Positions 17,027-25,109 of a DNA stretch of 36,543 bases are shown here, piece after piece. The first letter of the stretch is position 1. Each line of letters opens with the position of its first letter. The notes under the pieces were generated by a model, which worked only from the letters and a program-made list of their open reading frames with translations, was not told where the DNA came from and made no database searches. Position numbers and translations under genes: made by a program. Origin of the DNA: Spirochaetales bacterium (GTDB lineage Bacteria; Spirochaetota; Spirochaetia; DSM-2461); the NCBI GenBank assembly GCA_028532905.1, contig JAQQAM010000287.1, positions 1 to 36,543 of the forward strand, written 5' to 3'.

Positions 17027-18141
17027 TACCCATGAAAAAGAGTAAAGACCTGATAGAAAATTTCATCCTCTTTGTGATCCTTCTGGTTCTCATTCAGACC
17101 TTTGTTGAAGACCTTGCCGTCCTGCTGGGATGGTCCTGGTCTGTAAGAAAAGCTCTTATCTTCAGCGGTTTCGGTTTTGACCTGTTTTTCAGTATCGAGT
17201 TCATTACCCGTTATTTCAATTCCCTGAGAAAGGGAAAAGCCCTGAAATACATGCTGCAGGAACGGGGATGGGTCGATCTGATTGCCTCCCTGCCGCTGCT
17301 CTTTCTGAGCTCCGGTCCAGGGGTGATTGCCCTGCTCCAGGGCACAGCTTTTATGAGTGCTGCGGGTATGCTGAACATCCTTAAGGTTGTGAAAACAGTC
17401 AGAATTGCCCGGATACTCCGTCTTCTCAGGCTCCTTAAGGTGTTCAAGAAGATCAAATTCGTCAATTCCGTTATGGCTCAGCGTCATCTGACACGGATTA
17501 TCACCACGGTGATCTCCTCCTTTGTCATTGCACTGACCGCGGCATCCTTTATTCTAGCCTTTGTACCTGTCAGCGATATTGAGCAGGATTTTGTGGAAAA
17601 ACACAGTGTCATGGCCGCAACGGCGGAACGTCTGTATGAAAACGGCAACAGCGGTCTGCTGAAGGAGTTTGACGCCTACAGCTCTGTTCTTATCATGCGC
17701 ACCAGTGAGGGTACAGTGTACAGCCGCTACGACAACGATTTTTACACTCAGTGGTTCGGCCCCTCAGATTACGGATATGTCCGTTCGGGTGATCTGGAAC
17801 TGTTCTACTCTCTGAAGCCCCTGTATGCCACGGAGTCAAAGAATAATCTGCTGATTTTCGTTGCCATTCTCTCCATGCTGATTATTCTGATGGTTGCCTA
17901 TACACCCCATTTTGCCCTGACTGTGACAGATCCTGTGAATATCATGGTAAACGGCATGTCCGATTCCTCCTATAATCTTGAGGTTCTGATTCCCGAAAAC
18001 CTGCAGGAGGACGGCATCTACAAGCTGGCCCGTCAGTACAACGAAGAGTATCTGCCCATGAAAGCCAGAAACAATGATGCTCCCGGTCAGGGCGGCGGAC
18101 TGGCTCTCAAGGTGGATAATATTGAGGATCTGTTCAAGTAA
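17020..18141 (+). CDS. Voltage-sensor domain protein with extracytoplasmic and HAMP-like domains, no ion pore
   Basis: This 373-residue membrane protein begins like a voltage-gated channel. S1 is at ~12-35. S2 (~45-66) has the FxxIE acidic site at E60 and R64. S3 has WVDLIASLP with D86. S4 has a positive charge at every third position: K122, K125, R128, R131, R134, R137, K140 and K143. A fifth helix (~158-183) leads to a ~95-residue extracytoplasmic segment (~184-275). Helix six is at ~276-296, followed by a HAMP-like stretch (DPVNIMVNGM...DGIYKLARQYNEEYL, ~304-344). No pore loop or TxGYG-type filter lies between helices five and six. It therefore looks like a voltage or membrane-potential sensor that signals through HAMP to another protein. 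It overlaps the 16076 gene. ATG at 17032 is an alternative start. Confidence 0.75.
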   Translation: MVIPMKKSKDLIENFILFVILLVLIQTFVEDLAVLLGWSWSVRKALIFSGFGFDLFFSIEFITRYFNSLRKGKALKYMLQERGWVDLIASLPLLFLSSGPGVIALLQGTAFMSAAGMLNILKVVKTVRIARILRLLRLLKVFKKIKFVNSVMAQRHLTRIITTVISSFVIALTAASFILAFVPVSDIEQDFVEKHSVMAATAERLYENGNSGLLKEFDAYSSVLIMRTSEGTVYSRYDNDFYTQWFGPSDYGYVRSGDLELFYSLKPLYATESKNNLLIFVAILSMLIILMVAYTPHFALTVTDPVNIMVNGMSDSSYNLEVLIPENLQEDGIYKLARQYNEEYLPMKARNNDAPGQGGGLALKVDNIEDLFK

Positions 18142-18167
18142 AGGGCGCTGAGTCCTGAACGCAGCAG

Positions 18168-18197
18168 AGCTCCGGGGTCCCCGGAGCTTTTCTTTTA
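18168..18197 (+). terminator. Rho-independent terminator after the voltage-sensor operon
   Basis: A perfect GC-rich palindrome (AGCTCCGGG, 3-base loop, CCCGGAGCT) is followed by TTTCTTTTAT. It is 26 bases after the stop at 18141 and abuts the stop of the convergent HD gene. The reverse side has no T-run, so it mainly serves the plus-strand operon. Confidence 0.85.
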
Positions 18198-19460
18198 TAC
18201 AAAGGGGTCCAGATCCAGTTCCGGGACTTTTTCGGCCACAGAAGAGGGGACAATCACCCTGATATGCCGGAGGGTCTCTGTAAATCCCTGCACAACCGGC
18301 CGGCTGAAGACAGTAGGAGAGCCGATAAAGGGTTTGTTACCGTCCTTATCCAGGATAGGCACATCCACTTCAAAGGAGATCTTGGAGGGAATATCTATTA
18401 CCAGATGATTCACCGGCAGCAGACCGGGATGGCTTTTTTCGATAATCTGGGCCAGCTTGGTTTCATACCGGTTCCGGTAGTCCAGATCCATCAGATCCCT
18501 GTGCAGTTCATTTCCCTCGTCAAAGGGTGTCTGAGAGATGGTCTTGTATTTTCGGGGGGTCTCGGACTCCCGTACCAGGGAAGCTATCTCTTCGGGAGTC
18601 TCCATCATCCTTCTGAAAAACTCGTTATCATCCATTCCGTACAGGTCTTCCGCCTGGAAATGCTTCTGTGCCAGCCCCAGGTAAACAGCCTTTTTAACAA
18701 GGGCCGTGGAAATACGCACATCAATATGCCAGTACACCGTCTTGTACATCAGGTATTTTGAAAACAGTATATTTTCTACAGCCGTAACACCCTTGGTGGT
18801 CAGGCAGATTCCTGTTTCTGTGGGTCTGATCTGGGAAATAACAAAATCGATATCCTGCACCCCATAGGGGACGCCGCAGAAGTAGGCATCCCGGTTCAGA
18901 TAGTCCAGTTTATCCGGGTCCAGTACTCCGCTGAGGATGTTCCGGAAGAAAATAAGCTCTTTGTTGCCTTTATCGGGAATACCCGTATCAATGATGGCTG
19001 CCGTGAGTTCCGGATCCCCGCCAATATCATTCTCGATGATGGAGGCTATCCCCGATTCCCTGATGATCTTTCCTGAAAGTATCTCATGGTCAGCCAGAGG
19101 CAGCTCCATAAAGGAGTGGGCATGGGGAAAATGGCCGATATCGTGGAGAAATGAGGCACAGAGAAATGACTTGACCCCTTTTAGAGTCAGGTGGGAAGGA
19201 CAGCGTTCTGAGAAGAGAATCGATTTGAGAATCCGTCTGGACAGATAAAACACACCCAGCGAGTGATTCAGTCTTGTATGGCTGGCTCCCGGGTAGACCA
19301 GGCTGGCCGGTCCCAGCTGGCTGATTCTGCCCAGTTTCTGAAATTCCCTGTTGTACATGATCTTTCTTAAACCCGGACTCAGGTAGATGTGTTTCCAAAG
19401 GGGATCTCTCACCGCCACTGTATAGTCTTCGCTCAAATGTCTGATGATTTCTTCTTTCAT
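18195..19460 (-). CDS. HD-domain phosphohydrolase, SAMHD1/dGTPase-like
   Basis: HD-superfamily enzymes of this type hydrolyse nucleotides such as dNTPs or related phosphoesters with metal-bound His and Asp. The ~421-residue product has the ordered signature: an early His in SHTRLNHSLGVFYLSRRI, the HD pair in FLHDIGHFPHAHS (~residues 103-115) and the distal Asp in VLDPDKLDYLNRD (~180). It is cytoplasmic. Two starts are possible: ATG at 19460, 7 bases after a TATACT box with no ribosome binding site, or TTG at 19478 with GAGG only 4 bases away. I chose the ATG because a TTGCCG-18-TATACT promoter would place the TSS at about 19460. The true substrate is not readable from sequence. Confidence 0.8.
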   Translation of the reverse strand: MKEEIIRHLSEDYTVAVRDPLWKHIYLSPGLRKIMYNREFQKLGRISQLGPASLVYPGASHTRLNHSLGVFYLSRRILKSILFSERCPSHLTLKGVKSFLCASFLHDIGHFPHAHSFMELPLADHEILSGKIIRESGIASIIENDIGGDPELTAAIIDTGIPDKGNKELIFFRNILSGVLDPDKLDYLNRDAYFCGVPYGVQDIDFVISQIRPTETGICLTTKGVTAVENILFSKYLMYKTVYWHIDVRISTALVKKAVYLGLAQKHFQAEDLYGMDDNEFFRRMMETPEEIASLVRESETPRKYKTISQTPFDEGNELHRDLMDLDYRNRYETKLAQIIEKSHPGLLPVNHLVIDIPSKISFEVDVPILDKDGNKPFIGSPTVFSRPVVQGFTETLRHIRVIVPSSVAEKVPELDLDPFV

Positions 19461-19467
19461 GGAAAAC

Positions 19468-19497
19468 AGTATACACAAAATGCCTCTTTGACGGCAA
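19468..19497 (-). promoter_or_regulatory. Promoter of the HD phosphohydrolase gene, TTGCCG-18-TATACT
   Basis: On the minus strand, TTGCCG (19497-19492) is separated by 18 bases from TATACT (19473-19468). Only 7 bases separate the -10 box from ATG 19460, so the mRNA would be nearly or wholly leaderless. The region also overlaps a plus-strand TTGACG (19488-19493) for the divergent lipoprotein gene. Confidence 0.5.
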
Positions 19498-19517
19498 AGG
19501 GGATTTCTGATAAAAGT

Positions 19518-20240
19518 ATGAGTATGAGATTAAAGCCTCTTATGCTTCTGTTTATCCTGCTCCTTTGCTTCTCATCCTGTACTCCCAAAGAAGAGGCTCC
19601 CGGCCAGTCTGCCGGCCAGACTCCTTTAGAACAGGATCCTGAAAGCGGGACCTCCCTGACCCTGAGCCGGACCAGTACGGACAAAAAAGAATCCGGACCG
19701 GGAGGGAAAGAACAGGGAACGGAAAACGAGTCGGATTCTCAGCAGCAGAAGGCAGGTGAAGTGATCCAGTGGGCTCCTTTTTCCGGACCCCTGCATCTGC
19801 AGAGTATAAAACCGGCTGCCTATATTCTACCTGAAAGTCTGATGATCGGAACCCTCGCCGATCCTCTCTCCTATACAGAATCAGAGCGGCAGGCCTGTTA
19901 TCTGGTGAACCGGTTCTGGACTGTTTTCCGTTCCGGCAGAATCCCCCGGGAGCTGATTTCTTCCAGTGCTCATCCCCTGTTTCTCCAGGAGATGGAAGCC
20001 TATGTGGAAAATGGAGGTCTGATCAGAGATTTTTATCCGGGCAGTTACAGTCTTCTGGGAAAGGGAGCTTCCATCAAGGTCGTCCTGTTGTCCGAAACGG
20101 GTTATATAAGAGGGCAGATGTATCTTAAGAACGAGAATAATTCCTGGCGTTTTGACGACTGGGAGTTTTCATTCAGAGACTGGCCCGGAGAGGCTGTTCC
20201 CCGGGAAAAAGATCTGCTGCAAAGCAAAACTGTCTATTAG
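19518..20240 (+). CDS. Putative lipoprotein of unknown function
   Basis: About 240 residues from this start. The signal peptide (RLKPLMLLFILLLCFSSC) has lipobox CFSSC, so the product is probably membrane-lipidated. A ~50-residue polar linker rich in Gln, Gly, Glu and Ser follows. Then comes a compact domain (from about IQWAPFSGPLHLQ) with many aromatic residues and the end FDDWEFSFRDWPGE, which could be an all-alpha/beta envelope domain; I do not recognise it. A longer frame upstream lacks a signal-like start, so the MSM start is preferred. An AAGGGG is about 16 bases away, too far for a normal ribosome binding site. Convergent with the next gene; the stop codons overlap by 3 bases. Confidence 0.7.
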   Translation: MSMRLKPLMLLFILLLCFSSCTPKEEAPGQSAGQTPLEQDPESGTSLTLSRTSTDKKESGPGGKEQGTENESDSQQQKAGEVIQWAPFSGPLHLQSIKPAAYILPESLMIGTLADPLSYTESERQACYLVNRFWTVFRSGRIPRELISSSAHPLFLQEMEAYVENGGLIRDFYPGSYSLLGKGASIKVVLLSETGYIRGQMYLKNENNSWRFDDWEFSFRDWPGEAVPREKDLLQSKTVY

Positions 20241-20773
20241 TCCAGTTCTATACCGGTGTTTTTCCGGGGAAAGGTTTTCCCTACAGCCACACAGTTGGCT
20301 TTGTCGGTGAACACAACACCCTCATTCCAGTATTCCAGAGCGGCAAACATGGCATTTCCACCGTCGTTGTCGTCACTTTTTTCTGTTCTGAAGGAGACAA
20401 AGTCGGCAAGAGACTCATAGTCTTCATTGCTCAGGCAGTCATTTCTCTTTGCGTTAAACTCGTTCCAGTCTTTTATAGCTGTAAAGCCTTTCCCTTCATC
20501 TTCAATAATGATTCGGGCTTCTTCTTCCGAGAAGGTGTACCAGACTTTCACAAGCTTGTCCGGATCACTTTCGTTTCCGTGTTTCACTGCATTTTTAATC
20601 AGTTCTGAAATCTGCTGTTCCAGAAGGTTTATCTCTCTTATTTCAGGAGGAGCTTTCTGAACAATCAGGAGTGTAAAATAGCGGATCTGTCTGAAATCAC
20701 TGGGGAATTCCTTGAAAAACATTCCCTGGGTATCCATCAGTCTGTGGTTGTCGTCAATCTCAATTCTGTCCAT
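20237..20773 (-). CDS. RsbW/SpoIIAB-like serine kinase (GHKL ATPase)
   Basis: Anti-sigma-type GHKL proteins bind ATP and phosphorylate a STAS partner. This 178-residue protein has the N-box (LLEQQISELIKNAVKHGNE, ~50-68), the G1 box (IEDEGKGF, ~91-98) and a divergent G2 box (DNDGGNAMFAAL, ~135-146). No membrane segments are seen. It begins 7 bases after the STAS gene on the same strand, the classic antagonist/kinase order. No sigma factor gene and no PP2C phosphatase is present in the window. Between G1 and G2 lies a ~35-residue polar insertion (DWNEFNAKRNDCLSNEDYE), longer than usual for RsbW. Confidence 0.85.
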   Translation of the reverse strand: MDRIEIDDNHRLMDTQGMFFKEFPSDFRQIRYFTLLIVQKAPPEIREINLLEQQISELIKNAVKHGNESDPDKLVKVWYTFSEEEARIIIEDEGKGFTAIKDWNEFNAKRNDCLSNEDYESLADFVSFRTEKSDDNDGGNAMFAALEYWNEGVVFTDKANCVAVGKTFPRKNTGIELD

Positions 20774-20780
20774 TTATTTT

Positions 20781-21122
20781 TCAGCCTTTCATTAATTTGA
20801 GGATACCCTGCTTCAGTGTGTCTTCCAGAGGGAAATAGCCTGTCAGTTTTGTCAGCTCAATAACTTTTTTGACTGACCCGTGGACACAGGTGATAACCAG
20901 CCGGGCACTCTTTTTCTTTAAAGCGGAGCTGACATAAATCAGGGCACCGATTCCGCTGGAGTCGATGTACTCAACCTGATCCATATTCACCACAAAGTGG
21001 GATATATTTTTTTCGAGCATTTTTCCGACGAGTTCTTTCAGTTTGTATGCATTGTAGAGATCCATTTCTCCCTCAATGTCTATTATGTAGATATGTTTAC
21101 TTTTTCTGACTGTCAGTTCCAA
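20781..21122 (-). CDS. STAS-domain anti-anti-sigma factor (RsbV/SpoIIAA-like)
   Basis: This 113-residue single STAS domain has the hallmark loop D54-S55-S56-G57 (VEYIDSSGIGALIY). Ser55 aligns with the phosphorylated Ser58 of Bacillus SpoIIAA. Unphosphorylated STAS proteins bind and sequester the partner kinase. I chose the TTG start at 21122 because AAGGAG lies 7 bases upstream; a longer ATG frame at 21149 would put that ribosome binding site inside the coding region. It is followed after 7 bases by the RsbW-like kinase. A TTGACG-18-TAAAAT promoter lies upstream. Confidence 0.85.
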   Translation of the reverse strand: MELTVRKSKHIYIIDIEGEMDLYNAYKLKELVGKMLEKNISHFVVNMDQVEYIDSSGIGALIYVSSALKKKSARLVITCVHGSVKKVIELTKLTGYFPLEDTLKQGILKLMKG

Positions 21123-21166
21123 GAAGTTTCTCCTTCTAAAGGATGTCATTGTTTACAGGTAATGCC

Positions 21167-21196
21167 ATTTTACGGTTAAGGGGGAATATCCGTCAA
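21167..21196 (-). promoter_or_regulatory. Sigma-70-type promoter of the STAS-kinase pair
   Basis: Minus strand TTGACG (21196-21191), 18-base spacer, TAAAAT (21172-21167). The expected TSS is near 21160, giving a ~38-base leader to the TTG start with its AAGGAG box. The pair could therefore be expressed apart from the upstream PilZ/GHKL pair. Confidence 0.55.
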
Positions 21197-21216
21197 GCAA
21201 AGAAAAAAACAGAGTC

Positions 21217-21543
21217 TTATTTCTGTGTCGAAAAGCGCTTATTCATTTCTTTGTACCGGGATTCTCCTTCTGCATCGGTAAAGGAACTGATCCGGAACCC
21301 CATAATGTCCTCGCCGTCCTCTCCCTGACGGTTCCATCGGATTTCTCCTTCAATGTCAAAGGGCTCCCCGTCTGAAGGAATCACCTTGCAGCTGATCCTT
21401 GATCCTTCTTTATAGGGCAGGGGAACCGGAGAGTAGACACGGAATCCCTGGGGACTTATATCTCGCATATAGGCCGGCATGCTGCCGTCCAGCAGTATTT
21501 TAGCATAGCTCTGATTTCTTGGATCTTTTCTTTCTGTGCTCAT
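21217..21543 (-). CDS. Single-domain PilZ protein, probable cyclic-di-GMP receptor
   Basis: The 108-residue protein is one PilZ domain. The two cyclic-di-GMP contact motifs are intact: RxxxR at R5-R9 (RKDPR) and DxSxxG at D28-S30-G33 (RDISPQGFRV). A later EGEIRWNR strand (~65-72) is typical of the barrel. It has no output domain and probably acts by binding a partner when the second messenger is high. Its start overlaps the stop of the GHKL gene upstream (TAATG), so the two are translationally coupled, pointing to the GHKL protein as the likely partner. Confidence 0.88.
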   Translation of the reverse strand: MSTERKDPRNQSYAKILLDGSMPAYMRDISPQGFRVYSPVPLPYKEGSRISCKVIPSDGEPFDIEGEIRWNRQGEDGEDIMGFRISSFTDAEGESRYKEMNKRFSTQK

Positions 21544-22064
21544 TACAGTGTGCTCCTCAATTCAATAACGGTTCCGGCGGTCTGGCCTTCTTCATAATTA
21601 TCCCGGATATTACCCTGATGATCTGTAAAACTCAGTTTGAATCGGTCAAAGGTTTTTTTGGTAATCAGAAGTCCCATACCGAAACGCTGATACCCGTGTA
21701 CCTCCCGGTATTCCAGGAAATTCTGGTCATTTATATCGATTTTCTGAACATCCTGATCCAGATCATAGGGCAGACGGGACTTGTCAAATCCTCCCCCCCA
21801 GTCCCGGAGAGTAATGATCAGCTCCTGCCCGGCCAGTTTAAAGCGGAGCAGGATATCCCTGTTCTCCTTCTGTTCTTTATGAGCCCGTATGGAATTATTT
21901 ACCAGCTCCAGAAGAGAATAGCGGATATTTTCTATCTTCTTTTCATTAATACCTGCCAGAAAAATCTGATGCAGTTCATCCAGTATTCTTGAAAAATCAG
22001 TGTTTTTGGATATCTTCAGAACGACGGATGTATATTTTTTTCCTTTGTGTTTTAAATATCCCAT
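21543..22064 (-). CDS. GHKL ATPase of the anti-sigma/histidine-kinase type
   Basis: This 173-residue soluble protein has the Bergerat-fold motifs: N-box (YSLLELVNNSIRAHKEQ, ~49-65), G1 (LRDWGGGFDKS, ~86-96) and G2 (RFGMGLLITKKTF, ~127-139). It lacks a phospho-His domain, so it may phosphorylate a STAS Ser like RsbW, or bind a partner. It is distinct in sequence from the RsbW-like gene downstream. It is the first gene of the block and overlaps the PilZ gene by one base. It has no ribosome binding site; a TATAAT box ends 5 bases before its ATG. Confidence 0.8.
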   Translation of the reverse strand: MGYLKHKGKKYTSVVLKISKNTDFSRILDELHQIFLAGINEKKIENIRYSLLELVNNSIRAHKEQKENRDILLRFKLAGQELIITLRDWGGGFDKSRLPYDLDQDVQKIDINDQNFLEYREVHGYQRFGMGLLITKKTFDRFKLSFTDHQGNIRDNYEEGQTAGTVIELRSTL

Positions 22065-22069
22065 ACTTT

Positions 22070-22079
22070 ATTATATAAT
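22070..22079. promoter_or_regulatory. Palindromic -10 box (ATTATATAAT) shared by divergent genes
   Basis: The 10-bp palindrome supplies TATAAT on both strands. On the minus strand it ends 5 bases before ATG 22064; on the plus strand it ends 20 bases before ATG 22100. Neither gene has a good ribosome binding site. No convincing -35 box is seen on either side, so RNA polymerase may need an activator, and the two directions would compete. Confidence 0.5.
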
Positions 22080-22099
22080 GAATTAACGTCTTCTTCGCC

Positions 22100-23506
22100 A
22101 TGCAGGATACAATGTTTTACATTTACTACAGACTTGAAAACAAAAAACAGCTGAACCAGCTGTATCCCCGAAAAATTGAAAATCTCGAAAAAAGAGTTCT
22201 CTCTCTTATAAACAGTGCCGGAGGCTCCCGCCTGATTGAAGAGGAAGATATTTTTCAGTTTGCCGCTTTATACAGGGAAACGGCCATAAATGTGCTCGGC
22301 TGTGCCGATTCACTGAAAGGACTGCTGGATGAGTTCCGTCAGTATCTGGCAGGATATTCCATTATCCTGTCTTCCGGGCATGAACAGGATGATCTGATTG
22401 CGCACTTTCATAATCTGTCTCTCACCGTGCCGGAAGAGAACAGGCTCTGGGTGGAGGATTCATGCAGGGATAAATTTGCCGAGTATCTTGAAGAATCGGG
22501 AAGAGAAGAGTACTCCCGGCTGTCTGCGGTGCAGATCAAAGTGGATAAAATGCTTTCTGTTGAGGAGCGGTACCGCCGCTTTCTCAAGCGTGAAGACCTG
22601 ATACCCGGTCTTAAAAAGGATATGAATCAATGGCTCTACCGGCAGGAGGAATCCTCCTCTCTTGTTCTGGACTCTCCCTGCAGCGAGGAGGGCCTCAGCG
22701 TTCTCCGTTCTGTTCTGGAAGACAACAATCATCTGATTGAAGATTTCCTGCTTATTGAACCGGCACAAGAGTTCTGGGACCCCTGGTATCCTTTGTGCCG
22801 TTTTATTAACCTGGATTTTCTGGATCAGGTGGATCAGTATCTGAGCCTGGATGACCTGAATGACTGGAATGCGGACAAAGACTTTCTGAAGAATGTGAGT
22901 TCCGCCGACTGGTATATTCATTACTATGATCAGATGGAGATCGACTTTTTCAAAGCCTTCCTCCTGTACTGGAAAGGGTGTTTGAAAAAACTGGACACCT
23001 ATCCCACTCCTCCGGTTCTGATCATCAGAAATCCTGAACTCTTTACCGAAGATTCTGCCGTTCTGCTGGGCAAACTTCTGGAGATTTTAAGTGAAAAATT
23101 TCCCAGTCAGAAATTCCTCTTTCTGTCTGATCATTCTGATAACGAACTGGCCGCCACAACAGGTAAACCACGCCAGCTGAGCATCACTCCTTTAAGCGAG
23201 CAGGACGTGAGACTGAAGGCTGCCGATGTCTTTCCGGAACTCAAACCCAGTCCCGATGAGCTATTAAAAGTCTATAATCAGGGCGGCTCCATCCTTGTGA
23301 ATCTCTTTTATTTTCTTCAGAACCGGCTGGAAGGGATCAGCCACAGCCGGGAAGATCTGGATGCCCCTTCAGCCTATCTGTACGGCCGGGATAAATGCAG
23401 TCTAGAGATTCTGGCCCTCTGCAGGCCGGGTCGATTCTGTTTTACAAGAGATCAGATTGCCCGGTTCTTTCATTTCAGAGGAATTTCCATTCCCGAGGTG
23501 GAATAG
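22100..23506 (+). CDS. STAND-like regulatory protein, N-terminal part before an in-frame amber stop
   Basis: The 468 codons appear to be the first half of a ~993-residue protein. The frame ends at TAG 23504-23506 and continues in the same frame to 25081. The middle region (~290-420) looks like a degraded STAND/MalT-type NTPase: PVLIIRNPELFTEDSAVLLGKLLEIL resembles the Walker B strand and helix, KFLFLSDH a sensor strand, and SITPLSEQDV the typical post-ATPase loop. No Walker A (GxxxxGK) is visible, so ATP binding is doubtful. The end (FTRDQIARFFHFRGISIPEVE) reads as half of a winged helix completed after the stop. The start is uncertain: ATG 22100 has no ribosome binding site; ATG 22112 has AGGA at 4 bases. 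Confidence 0.65.
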   Translation: MQDTMFYIYYRLENKKQLNQLYPRKIENLEKRVLSLINSAGGSRLIEEEDIFQFAALYRETAINVLGCADSLKGLLDEFRQYLAGYSIILSSGHEQDDLIAHFHNLSLTVPEENRLWVEDSCRDKFAEYLEESGREEYSRLSAVQIKVDKMLSVEERYRRFLKREDLIPGLKKDMNQWLYRQEESSSLVLDSPCSEEGLSVLRSVLEDNNHLIEDFLLIEPAQEFWDPWYPLCRFINLDFLDQVDQYLSLDDLNDWNADKDFLKNVSSADWYIHYYDQMEIDFFKAFLLYWKGCLKKLDTYPTPPVLIIRNPELFTEDSAVLLGKLLEILSEKFPSQKFLFLSDHSDNELAATTGKPRQLSITPLSEQDVRLKAADVFPELKPSPDELLKVYNQGGSILVNLFYFLQNRLEGISHSREDLDAPSAYLYGRDKCSLEILALCRPGRFCFTRDQIARFFHFRGISIPEVE

Positions 23507-25081
23507 AGGATCAAACGCCTTGAGAATCTGGGGTATCTCCGCTTTGCCATGAAAAACGGAGGCATCTGGAACAGGAACATCAACCTGACAGCCCTGCAGG
23601 AATCTCCCGGATTCAACAATAAGGAACTGGAAGCGGATTTTACCCGTTTTCTGAGCCGTGAGATGGAAGTCGGCCATATCGCTTCCTTAAGCGGGCTGCT
23701 TTCATTTCTCACCAGAAAAGGAAGCATCGACTTCGGCCTGGATGTGATGAACAGAATCATCCATCATCTGCTGAAAATCCGTGAGAATGCGCTGGCCGAG
23801 AAGCTTTTGAATACAAATCTCTTTGAAGGACGCTTACTGAGCCACTCCCAGCAGGAGGGACTTCATAACATCCAGTATGCCGGTCGTCTCAGGTCTGCTC
23901 TTCTTCTAAACTCCAGAGCCGAAATCAGCAAGAAGCTGGATGCCGGATACCTCTCTTTGATGGAAGCCCAGGGGGCGGGGAGTGAGGAATTTCTACTGCA
24001 GCAGGCTCATTTTCACGCCCTGAACGGGGATTCTGAAAACGCCCAGACCACCGTAAAGGCCAGCCTTTTTGCCTTTCAGAAAAACAGCGACCATTACGGG
24101 GAGATCCGGGCCAATACGGCTCTGGCTCTGACCCTCCTCAGTCAGAGAAAACTGTCTGCCGCCGTGGACTACTTTGAAATAGCACTGCGGATCAGTGAGC
24201 AGCTGGGAGACAAGGAGGCCTCACTGATCAGCGGCAAGCTCATGGTTCTCTCCTCCTATCTGTTTGGAAACCTTTCAGCGGCCCTGCGGGCATTGGAGAA
24301 TCATATTCCCCTGGCGAAGCAGGAACGGAACAGGGAAACCCAGATCTTTCAGCTCTTTCTAAAAGGGAGAATCCTCTTTGAACTGGGCCGTTATTCGGAA
24401 TCCTTTAAAGAACTGAAGCAAGCCCGGAGACTGGCCAAACGATATAGTCTCACAATGGAGTCCCGTGTTATTACCAGCTGGATGGCCCGTTCTCTGTGTT
24501 TCGGCCACAGTGAGAAGGTGGCTCAGGAGCTCTTTTCCCGTCAGCCCCTCACACTGGAAACCGCCTATTTTAAAGCGGAAGCCGCCTATATGGCCGGGGA
24601 CCGGATCAGCGGTATCGCCCTGCTGGAAGAGGCCTTTGCCTCCTACGATCAGAATCCCCAGTTTATCCATGAAATGGACTGCTGGCTGGACGGTTACCGT
24701 CTGATTGAAGGCCGCCTCTCAGACCGGGATTTTTATGAGGATGTGCTTCTGGATCAGGCCAAGGGCTTCTACTATCTGCTGATCGGTTTAAACGGCAGAC
24801 CCGAGGAAGCCTGGGAAGGCCTCAAGCCTCTGTGCCGAATGGACAAGGCCTATAACCAGCAGCCCTTCGGGTATTATTACTTTCTGTATGCCGCCGAACT
24901 GGTGGAACAGACGGGTATCAAACTGGATGAAACCCATGAGGTTATCGTGTCCCATGCCTTTAAACTTCTGCAGACCAGAGCCGGCCGTTTTGACAGTCAG
25001 CAGATGAAACATAACTTCTTCAGAAAGAACTACTGGAACAACGAAATCATCAAGAAAGCACAGGAACTGAACCTTATTTAA
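23507..25081 (+). pseudogene. Continuation of the STAND-like protein after the amber stop: TPR region
   Basis: Codons directly after the TAG (RIKRLENLGYLRFAMKNGG) complete the winged helix begun before it, so the two halves belong to one protein. The remaining ~500 residues are TPR-like helical repeats (e.g. ANTALALTLLSQRKLSAAVDYFEIALRISEQLGDKEASLI, ~residues 190-230 of this half), as in MalT and other STAND regulators. The first ATG after the stop (23549) lacks a ribosome binding site, so independent translation looks unlikely. Coding quality stays good over the whole half, meaning that the stop is recent, a sequencing error, or read through. A CAG-to-TAG change would explain it, because Gln fits the local pattern. 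Confidence 0.65.
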
Positions 25082-25109
25082 TTCCGGTTAAAAAATTGAT
25101 GAAACCGTG

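Noticed and set aside
17020-18141. Voltage-gated potassium or sodium channel
   Set aside because: S1-S4 fit, but there is no pore loop or selectivity filter between helices five and six; a ~95-residue extracytoplasmic domain is there instead.
23504-23506. Amber codon as pyrrolysine, suggested by the PylB-like radical SAM enzyme at 8365
   Set aside because: No pylT, pylS, pylC or pylD is seen, the radical SAM gene is not clearly PylB, the 19518-20240 gene uses TAG as a normal stop, and a Gln-to-stop change is simpler.
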